Positions 45,176-54,637 of a stretch of DNA of 64,000 nt are shown here, piece by piece. Both the position numbers and the translations under genes were made by a program. The notes beneath the pieces were generated by a model, which did no database searches, had not been told where the DNA came from, and saw nothing but the letters and a program-made list of their open reading frames with translations. Each line of letters begins with the position of its first letter. The stretch's first letter is position 1. Source of the DNA: Algoriphagus mannitolivorans DSM 15301 (GTDB taxonomy: Bacteria > Bacteroidota > Bacteroidia > Cytophagales > Cyclobacteriaceae); NCBI RefSeq assembly GCF_000429425.1, contig NZ_AUBV01000008.1, positions 62,001 to 126,000 of the forward strand. The letters are read 5' to 3'.

Positions 45176-45690
45176 TGGACTTTGTCATTCGACCCTACCG
45201 GGAATCCGATGCACCTTTCATTTTGGAAATCATCAATGATTCTATCCTCCACACCTCCCACAATTACGACTATGACCCAAAATCCTTGGGAGAAATTCAA
45301 AGACTTTTCGCAGACAAATTAAATGCAGGCCTGCCGATTTTGGTTGGGGAAGTCCAGGGCGAAGTTTGTGGATATGCCACCTATGGTGTATTTCGAGCCA
45401 AACCAGGATATCGTAGAACAGTGGAGCACTCAATCTATCTGAACTCCAAAGCCCAAGGAAAAGGTCTGGGAACCCAAATGATGAAACAGCTCATTGAGCT
45501 TGGCAAAGCTCAGGGATACCACGTCATGATTGCCGGAATGGACTCCGAAAATATAGGCAGCTACAGATTTCATGAAAGATTGGGCTTCAAGGAGGTAGCA
45601 AGAATCCCTGAAGTAGCCTTTAAATTTAACAAATGGCTATGTTTGGTCTTCATGCAGCTGATTATCAACCCCTCCCAGGATCCCAAATAG
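45175..45690 (+). CDS. GNAT-family N-acetyltransferase
   Basis: Transfers acetyl from acetyl-CoA to an amine. The 171-residue protein resembles the phosphinothricin-acetyltransferase group: IRPYRESDAPFILEIINDSI, VCGYATYGVFRAKPGYRRTV, the acetyl-CoA loop GKGLGTQMMKQLIELG and SYRFHERLGFKEVARI. Its ATG shares a base with the kinase stop codon. Substrate unknown; the context suggests a link with damaged or small amines, which is inference. Confidence 0.9.
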   Translation: MDFVIRPYRESDAPFILEIINDSILHTSHNYDYDPKSLGEIQRLFADKLNAGLPILVGEVQGEVCGYATYGVFRAKPGYRRTVEHSIYLNSKAQGKGLGTQMMKQLIELGKAQGYHVMIAGMDSENIGSYRFHERLGFKEVARIPEVAFKFNKWLCLVFMQLIINPSQDPK

Positions 45691-45692
45691 CT

Positions 45693-46796
45693 TTAGCCTA
45701 GCTTGACTTTTTCTCCGGTTTTTACGGCTTTGTAAATCGCATCTACAATCACCATATCTTTCCAACCTTCCTCCCCATCTACGGGAATAATCGACTTTTT
45801 CCCGTCGAGTAGGATGGCAGCCATTTCGTCCATTTGCGTAGTCTGATGGGTGATATGCTCGGCATCTACCGGTCCCTTGTTGGTCCATGCCTTGATAGGT
45901 CCATAGCCCGTAGAAGGCTGCATTTCTGCAAAACCCTTCGTGCCATTTAAGAAAAATTTATCCAGATTATTTAGGGAATAAGTCGAAAGGCAAGAGGCGA
46001 CTGCCCCTGAAGGGAAGCCCATTTGAAACGTGATCGTCTCATCCACTCCTTCTTTGAATTTTACCGGATCTGTCTTTACCTCCTGAGCAGTCACCCAGAT
46101 TGGCTCCTCGCCAAGCATGTATCTGGCTCCATTGATGGAATAAATTCCAATATCCATCATGGCTCCACCTCCAGCCAGTTCCTTATTTAGTCTCCACTGA
46201 CTTGGATCTCCAATGATAAATCCACTCAGGCCTTGAAAAAACAAAGTCTTTCCAAATTCCCCTGCTCTTTGTCTTTGGACTATCTCCAAGGTTTTTGCTT
46301 CAAAGTGCATGCGGTATCCTACCAAAAGATGAACTCCTGCCGCCTTGCAGACCTCTACCATCTCCTTGGCTTCCTCTGCATTCAAGGCCATTGGCTTTTC
46401 ACAGATTACATGCTTCCCTGCTTTTGCCACTCGAATTGAGTAGGGCTTATGAAGGGAGTTCGGGGTGATTACATAGACAGCATCGATATCAGGATTATCC
46501 TTGATTTGATCAAAATTCTCGTAGTTGTAGCAGTTTTTCGAAGGAATCCCATATTTCTCCTGCCAAGCAGCTATCTTGGATGGAGTACCACTGACGACCC
46601 CCACCAACTTGGCTCTTTTGCAATCTTTCATCGCTTCAGCTACTCGGGTTCCATAGCTACCCAATCCCATGATAGCCACCCTAAGAACCTTATCCTCCTG
46701 AACAGAATTAAATGCCGCCAATGAGTCGGAAAAAGGCAAGGAAACGGCCAAAGAGGAAAGTGTGGCCTTGTGTAAAAACTCTCTTCGTGTGTTCAT
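45693..46796 (-). CDS. Gfo/Idh/MocA-family oxidoreductase
   Basis: NAD(P)-dependent sugar oxidoreductase of unknown substrate. The 367-residue product starts MNTRREFLHKATLSSLAVSL: a twin-arginine-like signal, so it is probably exported folded, as many Bacteroidota glucose-fructose oxidoreductase homologues are. The Rossmann motif VAIMGLGSYGTRVAEAM is slightly altered, followed by the family hallmark VICEKPMALNAEEAKEMV, HFEAKTLEIVQ and GGGAMMDIGIYSINGARY. It converges on the GNAT gene with a two-base gap. Confidence 0.9.
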   Translation of the reverse strand: MNTRREFLHKATLSSLAVSLPFSDSLAAFNSVQEDKVLRVAIMGLGSYGTRVAEAMKDCKRAKLVGVVSGTPSKIAAWQEKYGIPSKNCYNYENFDQIKDNPDIDAVYVITPNSLHKPYSIRVAKAGKHVICEKPMALNAEEAKEMVEVCKAAGVHLLVGYRMHFEAKTLEIVQRQRAGEFGKTLFFQGLSGFIIGDPSQWRLNKELAGGGAMMDIGIYSINGARYMLGEEPIWVTAQEVKTDPVKFKEGVDETITFQMGFPSGAVASCLSTYSLNNLDKFFLNGTKGFAEMQPSTGYGPIKAWTNKGPVDAEHITHQTTQMDEMAAILLDGKKSIIPVDGEEGWKDMVIVDAIYKAVKTGEKVKLG

Positions 46797-46859
46797 AGGT
46801 TTTGGGTTTGGTTATGAGATTCTGAATTTAAGAAACTCAGGCATCCAAACGCTTCAAAA

Positions 46860-48128
46860 TCAGTTTTTTCTTCTGACGACCTGATAGGTGTTTCGGGTAC
46901 TTTGCTCGAGAAGAATCTCATATCCTTCTTGCAAAACAGGGATTTCTTCTGCTTTGGGGTGCAAAATGGTCAACAATTCAAGCCCTTCGTTATACCTGAT
47001 TTCAAAATCTCCTTTTAATTTTTTGAGCAACTGCTCCAGCTTGAAAAGCTGATGATCTATCACCAAGGAGACACTGATTGCAGAAAGCTGCAGCATATTT
47101 ACCCGAAGCTTCAGCGACCTGAGCTGTTCATAAATCTCATGAATGTGTTTTTCTTCAATGAAGGTAAAATCGGTCACTTTGAAACTGACCAAAATTTGAT
47201 CCTTTTTCAATACAAAAGTCGGAATCCCATGTGTGGGAGCCTTTTCATGAATTTTTGTCCCTGGGCTATCTGGATCCATAAATGACTTCACATACAAGGG
47301 GATAGAAGCATTTGCCAATGGTTTGATGGTTTTGGGATGGATCACCGAAGCTCCGAAATAGGTCATTTCAGCAGCCTCACGATAGCCCAATTCATCGAAT
47401 TTTTGGGTTTGGGAAAAAATCTTCGGATCAGCATTTAACACCCCTGGCACATCCTTCCAGATGGTCACTGAGCCCGCATCCAGGCTAGTCCCCAAGATCG
47501 CTGCTGTAAAATCTGAACCTTCTCTGCCCAATGTGGTCGTGCGTCCTTTGGGATCCCGCCCGATAAATCCCTGCGTCAAAATCGGAAAGCTTTCCAAAAT
47601 TGGTTTCCAAGTGTTCTGACAGGACTTTCGGGTTTTTTCCCAGTTAATTTTGGCAAACCGAAAATCAGAGTCCGTTTCGATCACTTCCCGAGCATCTTGC
47701 CAAAGCACGATCATATCTAATGAACACAGGTATTCTGCCACGATTTTGGAGGACAACAGCTCTCCAAAACCGACCACCTGATCATAGTACTCATCATAAT
47801 TTTCTTGGGAAAGAGGCTTTTGAAGCTGATTTTCCAACTGGAAAAACAAGTTTTCTACTTGGGCAAAAATGGAATGCCCGGTGGGAAAAAGTGCCTCACA
47901 AATCTCAAGATGAAAAGATCTTAAAATTGCACTATTTTTAGAAAAATCAACTCCATTTAGTTTCTCGGACAAAATACTCTCCAGCGCATTTGTGGTTTTC
48001 CCCATTGCTGAAACCACAATAATCATGTTTTTACGCAATCGATTACGGAGAATTTCAGCCAAATTTTTAACAGCTGAAGAATCTTTTACCGAAGCCCCAC
48101 CAAATTTATAGATCCAAGTTTTTGACAT
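46860..48128 (-). CDS. lysC: Aspartate kinase (monofunctional)
   Basis: First step of the aspartate-family pathway. The 422-residue protein has the AK motifs KFGGASVKDSSAVKN at the N-terminus, VVSAMGKTTNALE, GFGELLSSKIVAEYL, FIGRDPKGRTTTLGREGSDF and VTIWKDVPGVLNADPK. The C-terminal third holds ACT-type regulatory domains (FKVTDFTFIEEKHIHEIYEQ). It complements the bifunctional ThrA encoded at 60.4-62.9 kb, giving two aspartate kinases under different control. Symbol assigned by domain type; feedback by lysine is not demonstrable here. Confidence 0.93.
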   Translation of the reverse strand: MSKTWIYKFGGASVKDSSAVKNLAEILRNRLRKNMIIVVSAMGKTTNALESILSEKLNGVDFSKNSAILRSFHLEICEALFPTGHSIFAQVENLFFQLENQLQKPLSQENYDEYYDQVVGFGELLSSKIVAEYLCSLDMIVLWQDAREVIETDSDFRFAKINWEKTRKSCQNTWKPILESFPILTQGFIGRDPKGRTTTLGREGSDFTAAILGTSLDAGSVTIWKDVPGVLNADPKIFSQTQKFDELGYREAAEMTYFGASVIHPKTIKPLANASIPLYVKSFMDPDSPGTKIHEKAPTHGIPTFVLKKDQILVSFKVTDFTFIEEKHIHEIYEQLRSLKLRVNMLQLSAISVSLVIDHQLFKLEQLLKKLKGDFEIRYNEGLELLTILHPKAEEIPVLQEGYEILLEQSTRNTYQVVRRKN

Positions 48129-48184
48129 AAAGTTTTTTACCTAATTTTCAGTAATACAAAACCATTAATTGCATTTTTCCAATA

Positions 48185-49222
48185 ATGAAAATTCTACCAT
48201 ATCAGCCTGACCAGACCAATCTGGCCTATTCCGTAGGGATGACCCTAGACCGATTTATCAAGCACAAACAAAGCGATTTTCCTTTTGCTTCCGGAGAGCT
48301 TTCTCAACTTCTCCGGGATATTGCATTAGCTGCGAAGATAGTCAATCGGGAGACCAACCGTGCTGGCCTCGCCAATATCGGCGGAGCATTTGGCCAAACC
48401 AATGTTCAGGGTGAAGAACAGCAAAAATTGGACGTCATTGCCAACATCAGGTTTATGAGAGCCCTGAGTAAAGGCGGCGAAGTCTGCGCAATTGTATCTG
48501 AAGAAGAAGACGCTGTCATCGATCTTCAAAACGCCTCCGGAAAATATGTCGTCGCAATTGACCCTTTGGACGGAAGCTCCAACATTGATGTCAACATCAG
48601 TATCGGGACAATTTTTTCAATCTACAGAAGAAAAACTCCTGCCGGCAGCCCTATTACCGAAGAGGATGTAATGCAGCCTGGAAACCAGCAAGTAGCAGCA
48701 GGTTATGTCCTCTATGGTTCCTCTACCATGCTGGTTTACACGACTGGATGTGGGGTGAATGGATTTACTTATGAAGCCAGTCTTGGAGAGTTTTTCCTAT
48801 CTCACCCTGAAATGAATGCTCCCAAAGACGGAAACATATTCTCCATCAATGAAGGGCTCGAATTGGAATGGGACAGCATCGTACAAGCCTATATCAGATC
48901 CTGCAAAGAACGGAAAATGCAATCCAGATACATTGGAAGCTTGGTGGCAGACTTTCATCGAAACTTGCTGAAAGGTGGCATTTACATTTATCCATCCACT
49001 CAGAAAAATCCCAACGGAAAACTCCGTCTTCTTTATGAAGCCAATGCATTGGCATTTATCATTGAGCAAGCCGGCGGTAAAGCGACTGATGGATCACAGA
49101 GGATTTTGGACATCCAGCCCACCAGTTTGCATCAACGAACCCCCCTGTTTATCGGCTCGGAAGTAATGGTGGATGAAGCGGTAAAAGCTTACTCAAGGGC
49201 AACTGCAATTCCAGCTGTTTAA
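48185..49222 (+). CDS. fbp: Class I fructose-1,6-bisphosphatase
   Basis: Gluconeogenic phosphatase producing fructose 6-phosphate. The 345-residue protein has the metal/substrate motifs [30 protein letters not shown] near residue 120 and [20 protein letters not shown], then [20 protein letters not shown]. Length is as expected for a bacterial class I enzyme. It is divergent from lysC, with 56 bases between starts. It feeds the same hexose pool as the nearby glycogen genes, though it is not in their operon. Confidence 0.96.
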   Translation: MKILPYQPDQTNLAYSVGMTLDRFIKHKQSDFPFASGELSQLLRDIALAAKIVNRETNRAGLANIGGAFGQTNVQGEEQQKLDVIANIRFMRALSKGGEVCAIVSEEEDAVIDLQNASGKYVVAIDPLDGSSNIDVNISIGTIFSIYRRKTPAGSPITEEDVMQPGNQQVAAGYVLYGSSTMLVYTTGCGVNGFTYEASLGEFFLSHPEMNAPKDGNIFSINEGLELEWDSIVQAYIRSCKERKMQSRYIGSLVADFHRNLLKGGIYIYPSTQKNPNGKLRLLYEANALAFIIEQAGGKATDGSQRILDIQPTSLHQRTPLFIGSEVMVDEAVKAYSRATAIPAV

Positions 49223-49295
49223 TTTTCAGAATACAAAATAGAATTCTGTTTTTGAGGGAATAGGTTTAACTTCGGGATTCCTAAAAGAAACAACT

Positions 49296-50456
49296 ATGCC
49301 TAATTTCAAAAATTATCTTTCACTGGTCATCTTGACAGGTGCAGTAGGAATTTGGAGTTCTTGTGGCCCAAGCAAACCTGCTGAGGAACCTATCGATGAA
49401 ACTTTTGCTACGCAAACCGACAAACTGTTAATCAAGGTCGACACCTTGTATACAGGGTTCGAAAACCCTTGGGGAATGACTTGGCTTCCTGACGGCACCA
49501 TGCTGGTGACAGAAAGGAAAGGAGAAGTCCTGATTTTCAAGGATGATAAGTTTACAGGTGAAAAAATCCAAGGACTTCCAGCTGTTCACGAAGTCAATCA
49601 AGCTGGTCTATTGGATATCGCCGTTCATCCAAAATATGCTGAAAACGGATGGATTTACATTGCTTATGCCAAAAACTTCGAAGACTCTACAGGTGCGACC
49701 ACCATCATGAGATTCAAGTTAAACGGAAATCAAGCTACCAATCAGGAGGACTTGATCACTGCAGGACCATCATGGAAAGGTGGCCGTCACTTTGGAAGCA
49801 GAATTATCTTTGACAACGATGGTTACCTCTATTTCTCTAACGGTGACAAAGGCAACATTCCAATGAATGCCCAGAATCTCAACAATGCCCATGGTAAAAT
49901 CCACCGGGTTAAAGATGACGGAAGCATTCCTTCAGACAATCCTTTCACCGATTCATTGGGAAATGTCTCTTCCATCTGGACTTATGGTAACAGAAATCCT
50001 CAAGGCATGGTGTACGATAAAGTCAACAACCGAATTTGGGAAGTGGAGCACGGCCCAATGGGAGGTGACGAATTGAATATCATCGAAAAGGGGAAAAACT
50101 ATGGCTGGCCTGTGATCACTTATGGCCAAAACTATGACGGCACTCCTATTACCGACATCACTGAAAAAGAAGGAATGGAACAGCCCGTTCATTATTGGGT
50201 GCCTTCTATCGCAACTTGCGGAATGACTTTGGTTACTTCCGATAAATATCCTGCATGGAAAGGAAACATCTTGGTCGGTGCCCTTGCAAAACAACATATT
50301 GCCAGAGTGGAATTGGATGGAACAACTTATGTGGGAGAAGAAAAACTCCTTCAGGATATCGGGAGAGTTAGAACGGTAGCAGAAAGCCCTGATGGGTACA
50401 TCTTTGCCATTACCGAAGCGACAGGGCTACTAGTAAAGCTCCTTCCAATCCGGTAA
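49296..50456 (+). CDS. PQQ-dependent sugar dehydrogenase-like lipoprotein (first)
   Basis: Glucose/sorbosone dehydrogenase family, probably periplasmic. The 386-residue precursor has a lipobox (GIWSSC, Cys near 23), so it is likely lipid-anchored. The propeller shows NPWGMTWLPDGTMLVTERKG, GLLDIAVHPKYAENGWIYIA, HFGSRIIFDNDGYLYFSNGD, TYGNRNPQGMVYD and WEVEHGPMGGDELNIIEKGK, matching the soluble (YliI/GdhB-type) group. Whether it binds PQQ and acts on glucose is inferred. It is followed by a terminator and by a close paralogue. Confidence 0.9.
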   Translation: MPNFKNYLSLVILTGAVGIWSSCGPSKPAEEPIDETFATQTDKLLIKVDTLYTGFENPWGMTWLPDGTMLVTERKGEVLIFKDDKFTGEKIQGLPAVHEVNQAGLLDIAVHPKYAENGWIYIAYAKNFEDSTGATTIMRFKLNGNQATNQEDLITAGPSWKGGRHFGSRIIFDNDGYLYFSNGDKGNIPMNAQNLNNAHGKIHRVKDDGSIPSDNPFTDSLGNVSSIWTYGNRNPQGMVYDKVNNRIWEVEHGPMGGDELNIIEKGKNYGWPVITYGQNYDGTPITDITEKEGMEQPVHYWVPSIATCGMTLVTSDKYPAWKGNILVGALAKQHIARVELDGTTYVGEEKLLQDIGRVRTVAESPDGYIFAITEATGLLVKLLPIR

Positions 50457-50475
50457 TTCTTACCCAAATGATAGT

Positions 50476-50507
50476 AAAGCCTTTCGAAAATTCGAAAGGC
50501 TTTTTTT
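50476..50507 (+). terminator. Terminator after the first sugar dehydrogenase
   Basis: Ten-base stem GCCTTTCGAA/TTCGAAAGGC with two-base loop and T7. Confidence 0.9.
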
Positions 50508-50622
50508 ATACCCCCATCTGAATAGCCCGCTTGGTTCGTAACTTCCCCTAAATCAAGTCCCTGATTCTCAAACAAGGTAGGGTTCCATTCGTTAGTAAAG
50601 AAGAAAGAAAAGTAGAGAGACT

Positions 50623-51783
50623 ATGAAGAAATTAATCAAGCCCCTTTTGGCACTAAGTATCGGATTTTTTTCATTCAGCACAGCCTGTAATCCCGAATCC
50701 TCAGAAATCCAACCAGATCCAATTCCCCAGCTCAACTTCACCACCCAGTCCCAAAAGATGAAGATTAAAGTGGATACACTTCATACAGGATTTCAAAATC
50801 CATGGGGAATGACTTGGATAGATAATGGTAAAATGCTCGTCACCGAAAGAAAAGGTGAAATCCTGATTTTTAAAGATGACAAATACACCGGGAAAAAAGT
50901 AACTGGACTCCCCTCTTTTTATGTCAATGGACAGGCTGGTCTTCTGGACATAGCCACCCATCCAAATTACTCTCAAAATGGTTGGATTTATATCGCATAT
51001 GCAAAGCCTGTAGGAAATGGTGGGGCAACCACAATTTCCAGGTTTAAACTTAGCGGAAATGCCGTGAGCAATTTGGAAGAGCTTATTGTAACCTCTCCCG
51101 CCTGGAACGGAGGCACGCATTATGGAAGCAGAATCGTATTTGATAATCAAAACATGCTTTATTTCAGCAATGGAGAAAGAGGAAGTCAAGACAATGCGCA
51201 GGATTTAAGAAACTCTCATGGTAAGATTCACCGAATCCATGACGACGGTAGAATTCCTACTGACAATCCCTTTGTTTCGACCTCAGGAGCTATCCCATCC
51301 ATTTGGACCTATGGGAACCGAAATCCTCAAGGCCTATATTTTGACAAAGCAAATAATCGTCTTTGGGAAGTAGAGCATGGACCAAGAGGAGGAGACGAAC
51401 TCAATATCCTTGAGAAAGGGAAAAATTACGGCTGGCCAGTTATCACCTATGGCATCAATTACAACGGCACTCCAATCACCAATATTACCGAAAAAGAAGG
51501 CATGGAGCAGCCTGTGAAATATTGGACTCCATCTATTGCCACTTGTGGAATGACCATGGTCAGCTCTGATAAATACCCAGCCTGGAAAGGAAATATTTTG
51601 GTAGCAGCCTTAGCAGCCACACATATTGCCCGGGTGGAAATTTCCGGCACAAGAGCTACTGATGAAGAAAAATTATTACAGGGAATTGGACGAGTAAGGC
51701 AAGTTTCCCAAAGCCCGGACGGATACCTCTATGCGGTGACTGAGGGAACCGGGCTCCTTATCAAAATCCTTCCCGCTCAATAA
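50623..51783 (+). CDS. PQQ-dependent sugar dehydrogenase-like lipoprotein (second)
   Basis: Tandem paralogue of the preceding gene and of identical length (386 residues). It has its own lipobox (FSTAC), then NPWGMTWIDNGKMLVTERKG, GLLDIATHPNYSQNGWIYIA, HYGSRIVFDNQNMLYFSNGE and WEVEHGPRGGDELNILEKGK. Most active-site-region segments are shared with its neighbour, while the N-terminal ~45 residues and several loops differ. It has a separate terminator; the 115-base gap downstream of the first gene's terminator should hold its promoter, though I see no clear TAnnTTTG box. Confidence 0.9.
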   Translation: MKKLIKPLLALSIGFFSFSTACNPESSEIQPDPIPQLNFTTQSQKMKIKVDTLHTGFQNPWGMTWIDNGKMLVTERKGEILIFKDDKYTGKKVTGLPSFYVNGQAGLLDIATHPNYSQNGWIYIAYAKPVGNGGATTISRFKLSGNAVSNLEELIVTSPAWNGGTHYGSRIVFDNQNMLYFSNGERGSQDNAQDLRNSHGKIHRIHDDGRIPTDNPFVSTSGAIPSIWTYGNRNPQGLYFDKANNRLWEVEHGPRGGDELNILEKGKNYGWPVITYGINYNGTPITNITEKEGMEQPVKYWTPSIATCGMTMVSSDKYPAWKGNILVAALAATHIARVEISGTRATDEEKLLQGIGRVRQVSQSPDGYLYAVTEGTGLLIKILPAQ

Positions 51784-51784
51784 G

Positions 51785-51822
51785 AAAAAATGCTCTTGGG
51801 TAGTCCAAGAGCATTTTTTTTT
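51785..51822. terminator. Bidirectional terminator between sugar dehydrogenase and gpsA
   Basis: AAAAAATGCTCTTGG...CCAAGAGCATTTTTTTTT hairpin; its T-run touches the gpsA stop codon. Confidence 0.92.
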
Positions 51823-52879
51823 AAACAAAATCTATATCCACGCTGAAAGGAAACTTCATCAAAAACTGCAATGCTTCCTCTATCGACGACCCCTCAAAGA
51901 GAACCCGGTGTAAACTTTCGGTAATTGGCGCTCGGATTCCGGCAGTCTTGAGGAAAGCGTCTATTATCCTGACGGTGTTTATACCCTCTGCGACCTCTTC
52001 CATCGTCTCCAAAATCTGGTCCAGGGTTTCTCCCTTTGCCAATCTGTAACCAACGGTGAAGTTTCTTGAATCCACAGAGTTACAGGTCGTGACCAAATCT
52101 CCGACTCCAGCAAGCCCGATGACCGATTGGACACTTCCCCCCAAAGCCTTGCTCAAATGAACCATTTCGACCATTCCTCTGGAAATAAGCAGGCCTTTGG
52201 CATTTTCTCCCAGACCTAATCCAGCCAATGCCCCAGCAGCTATGGCGATGATGTTTTTCAGCACTCCGCTTAGCTCGACACCTACGATATCGGAATTGCC
52301 ATACACCTGAAATTTTTCCGATCTCAAAAGCCTCTGACCTTCAAGAATAACCTCATTGTACTTACTGGCAATTACCGTGGCTGCAGGATGCCCCAAGCTC
52401 AGTTCTTTGGCAATATTTGGCCCTGCAAGGCAACCCACGCGAACAGCGACAGTTTCTTGTAGAATTACCTCGCTCATCGTCAAAATCTGGCTCCTTCTCA
52501 AAGACTTGACCGTCTCCAAGCTCTCACCTCCCGGTAGATTCAGAGAAAGTCCTTTGGTCCCGTGGATGATCAAATGATAGGGATGAAGATGCGGTGCAAA
52601 ATTTTTGACCACCTCCATAAAACCTGCCGAAGGGATCATAAAAAACAAGATCTCACAAGCCTTACACAACTCCTCTGGGGAGCTGGTTGCCACTATTCCG
52701 GGATTGAGATCACGGCCCGCAGCAGTATGGGAATTGTTGATTTCAGATACAGTTTCTTCCTTTCGGGCATAAACCATCACCGGATTTTTCTCAGCCAGCA
52801 TATTTGCTATGGCAGCCCCAAAGCTTCCCACTCCGACGACTCCCACCAATTTGGGTTTAGAAGAGTTTCTCCAAGGCAT
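51821..52879 (-). CDS. gpsA: Glycerol-3-phosphate dehydrogenase [NAD(P)+]
   Basis: Reduces dihydroxyacetone phosphate to sn-glycerol-3-phosphate for phospholipids. The 352-residue protein has the Rossmann motif GVVGVGSFGAAIANML near 12, IHGTKGL, AGPNIAKELSLGHPAATVIA, the catalytic LKNIIAIAAGALAGLGLGEN with its lysine, and GLAGVGDLVTTCNSVDSRNF. It overlaps the 3' end of the upstream acyltransferase gene by 23 bases, so both are co-translated and GpsA would make the acyltransferase's substrate. Confidence 0.95.
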   Translation of the reverse strand: MPWRNSSKPKLVGVVGVGSFGAAIANMLAEKNPVMVYARKEETVSEINNSHTAAGRDLNPGIVATSSPEELCKACEILFFMIPSAGFMEVVKNFAPHLHPYHLIIHGTKGLSLNLPGGESLETVKSLRRSQILTMSEVILQETVAVRVGCLAGPNIAKELSLGHPAATVIASKYNEVILEGQRLLRSEKFQVYGNSDIVGVELSGVLKNIIAIAAGALAGLGLGENAKGLLISRGMVEMVHLSKALGGSVQSVIGLAGVGDLVTTCNSVDSRNFTVGYRLAKGETLDQILETMEEVAEGINTVRIIDAFLKTAGIRAPITESLHRVLFEGSSIEEALQFLMKFPFSVDIDFV

Positions 52880-54554
52880 ATCCGTGTAGTCTATTGTGAT
52901 AAAAGTATAGCAAACTTATGTCTTCAGTGACGATATTTCCCTCCTTGTCCCTGATCAAAGGTCTCTTGGCATGATACATCCCGACATTATCGAGACCATG
53001 ATGGATGATCTCATCCATAGATCGTTCTATGTGTGGGGCGGTATCTATCAGCCCTTTCTTTTTCAATTCAAAAATCTGATCCAATACCATCTGGCAGGCA
53101 TTTTTAAATTCCTCATAAGGAATCACAATATCCTCCTCTGGCAATCTGATCAGGTCGAATAAATCCAGCTTGGGGTTTTTGGCCTTGATCAATTCAAAAC
53201 CTACAAAGGCCACTAAATGAGAACTGAAGACCCGGTTGATCTTATGAAACTCCTCCACGATCCTTTTTCCAAGCATATGAGTGTATTCTTCTTCACGCTG
53301 GGGATCTACAGTGACTTTACCTTCAGATAGGAAATAATCGCGGGTATCTATAATTCTCCCCCTCTTGTCAAGACTATTGCCATCGGCATCCACAAAATTC
53401 CCCATGACATCCATCGCACGCCCTACCGAAACTGAGATATCAGATCCTTTGGTGAAGAACTTGACGAGGAATTTGGAAATCTTATACGAGGTGGAAAACT
53501 CGTCATTTTCTTTGTAGTAACGTTCTTGCCCGGTGATGCTCAAATAATCCTGAATCAATCCGGGAGCTTCCAGCACAAAGTGGTAATTGATGGTTACTGG
53601 AACAATAAAAATCTTCCCAGACACATCATTGATTCCGTTCTGAAAATTGGCCCTCTGAGCTTCAATAGCCGTGCTCAGCAATCCCAATTTCAGCTTTGAC
53701 TCAATCATCCCGCTTCTGCTTCTGGTTCCTCCGGGGAAAAACAAACTATGACATCCAAATTGAATCGCTTCTTTAGAGTAAGTCTTGAGTGTCTCTAAGT
53801 ACATCAGGTTTTTCTTTCTCCTATCTACCTTATACGCTCCAAGCGCATTCATGAAATAGGCGAAAATCGAGATGTTGAACAGATTGAGTCCGGCACCATA
53901 AATAAAAGGCGGCATACCCAGCACAGAAATTATCCAACCAATCAGGATACTATCCAAATTGGAAAAATGTGTCGGCACCATGACAATGGTACCCTTGGTA
54001 GCCAAGTCACGAATCTGATCCGTCTGTCCAGTAATCTGAATTTTATCCTGAAGGGTATATTGATTGGAAAAAATAGACTTGAATCCCTTGACTCTTGCCG
54101 CATTCAGGAGTCTGGAAAAGCCATAGGTGACCACGCTTCGGGTAAACTTGTAATGGGAGGCTTTGAAATTCGAAGCGATTTCCTCAGCATATCGGGAAGT
54201 GATTTTTCCCAAAATCTCCTGATAAGCCTCCATCTTTTTAGCCTTACTGGCATGACTTTCTGTGGTGACTTGAAGCAATGCAGCTTTAACTTCTGACCAG
54301 AATTCGCGTTCGTCATCAGGATCCACCGCCCAAGGGTTTTGTTTGATCCTAAGCTTTTCCCGATAAAGCGTCGTCTCCAGTTCCTCCTTGAGAATATCCG
54401 GATTATTTCCAGTCAATGACAGGATTCTGGATTCGGCCAATTCGGCGACTTTTTTTACGAATTCTTTGCGCTCTCTCGCCAACTTTACCACAGGCCATTC
54501 CTCTTTCGAAGGAATGATAGGCTCGTACCGATGTTTGATATATTGCTCTTCCAA
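52857..54554 (-). CDS. Glycerol-3-phosphate acyltransferase-like (PlsB/PlsC family)
   Basis: Acylates a glycerol phosphate at the membrane. The 565-residue protein has the HX4D catalytic motif in VPTHFSNLDSILIGWI and the glycerolipid acyltransferase block FFPGGTRSRSGMIE, flanked by long helical regions. It is longer than PlsC enzymes (~250 aa) and shorter than E. coli PlsB (~800 aa), so the acyl acceptor is uncertain, but the overlap with gpsA favours glycerol-3-phosphate. Hydrophobic stretches such as LIGWIISVLGMPPFIYGAGL follow the HX4D motif, as in PlsB. Confidence 0.85.
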   Translation of the reverse strand: MEEQYIKHRYEPIIPSKEEWPVVKLARERKEFVKKVAELAESRILSLTGNNPDILKEELETTLYREKLRIKQNPWAVDPDDEREFWSEVKAALLQVTTESHASKAKKMEAYQEILGKITSRYAEEIASNFKASHYKFTRSVVTYGFSRLLNAARVKGFKSIFSNQYTLQDKIQITGQTDQIRDLATKGTIVMVPTHFSNLDSILIGWIISVLGMPPFIYGAGLNLFNISIFAYFMNALGAYKVDRRKKNLMYLETLKTYSKEAIQFGCHSLFFPGGTRSRSGMIESKLKLGLLSTAIEAQRANFQNGINDVSGKIFIVPVTINYHFVLEAPGLIQDYLSITGQERYYKENDEFSTSYKISKFLVKFFTKGSDISVSVGRAMDVMGNFVDADGNSLDKRGRIIDTRDYFLSEGKVTVDPQREEEYTHMLGKRIVEEFHKINRVFSSHLVAFVGFELIKAKNPKLDLFDLIRLPEEDIVIPYEEFKNACQMVLDQIFELKKKGLIDTAPHIERSMDEIIHHGLDNVGMYHAKRPLIRDKEGNIVTEDISLLYFYHNRLHGYALEKLF

Positions 54555-54637
54555 GGTGGTGGGTGGTTGGATTTAAAAAGGCCTCAAAGATAAAGAAAAA
54601 GCCCTTTCCGGAGGAGTTTTCTTGAATGGGCTCCAGC

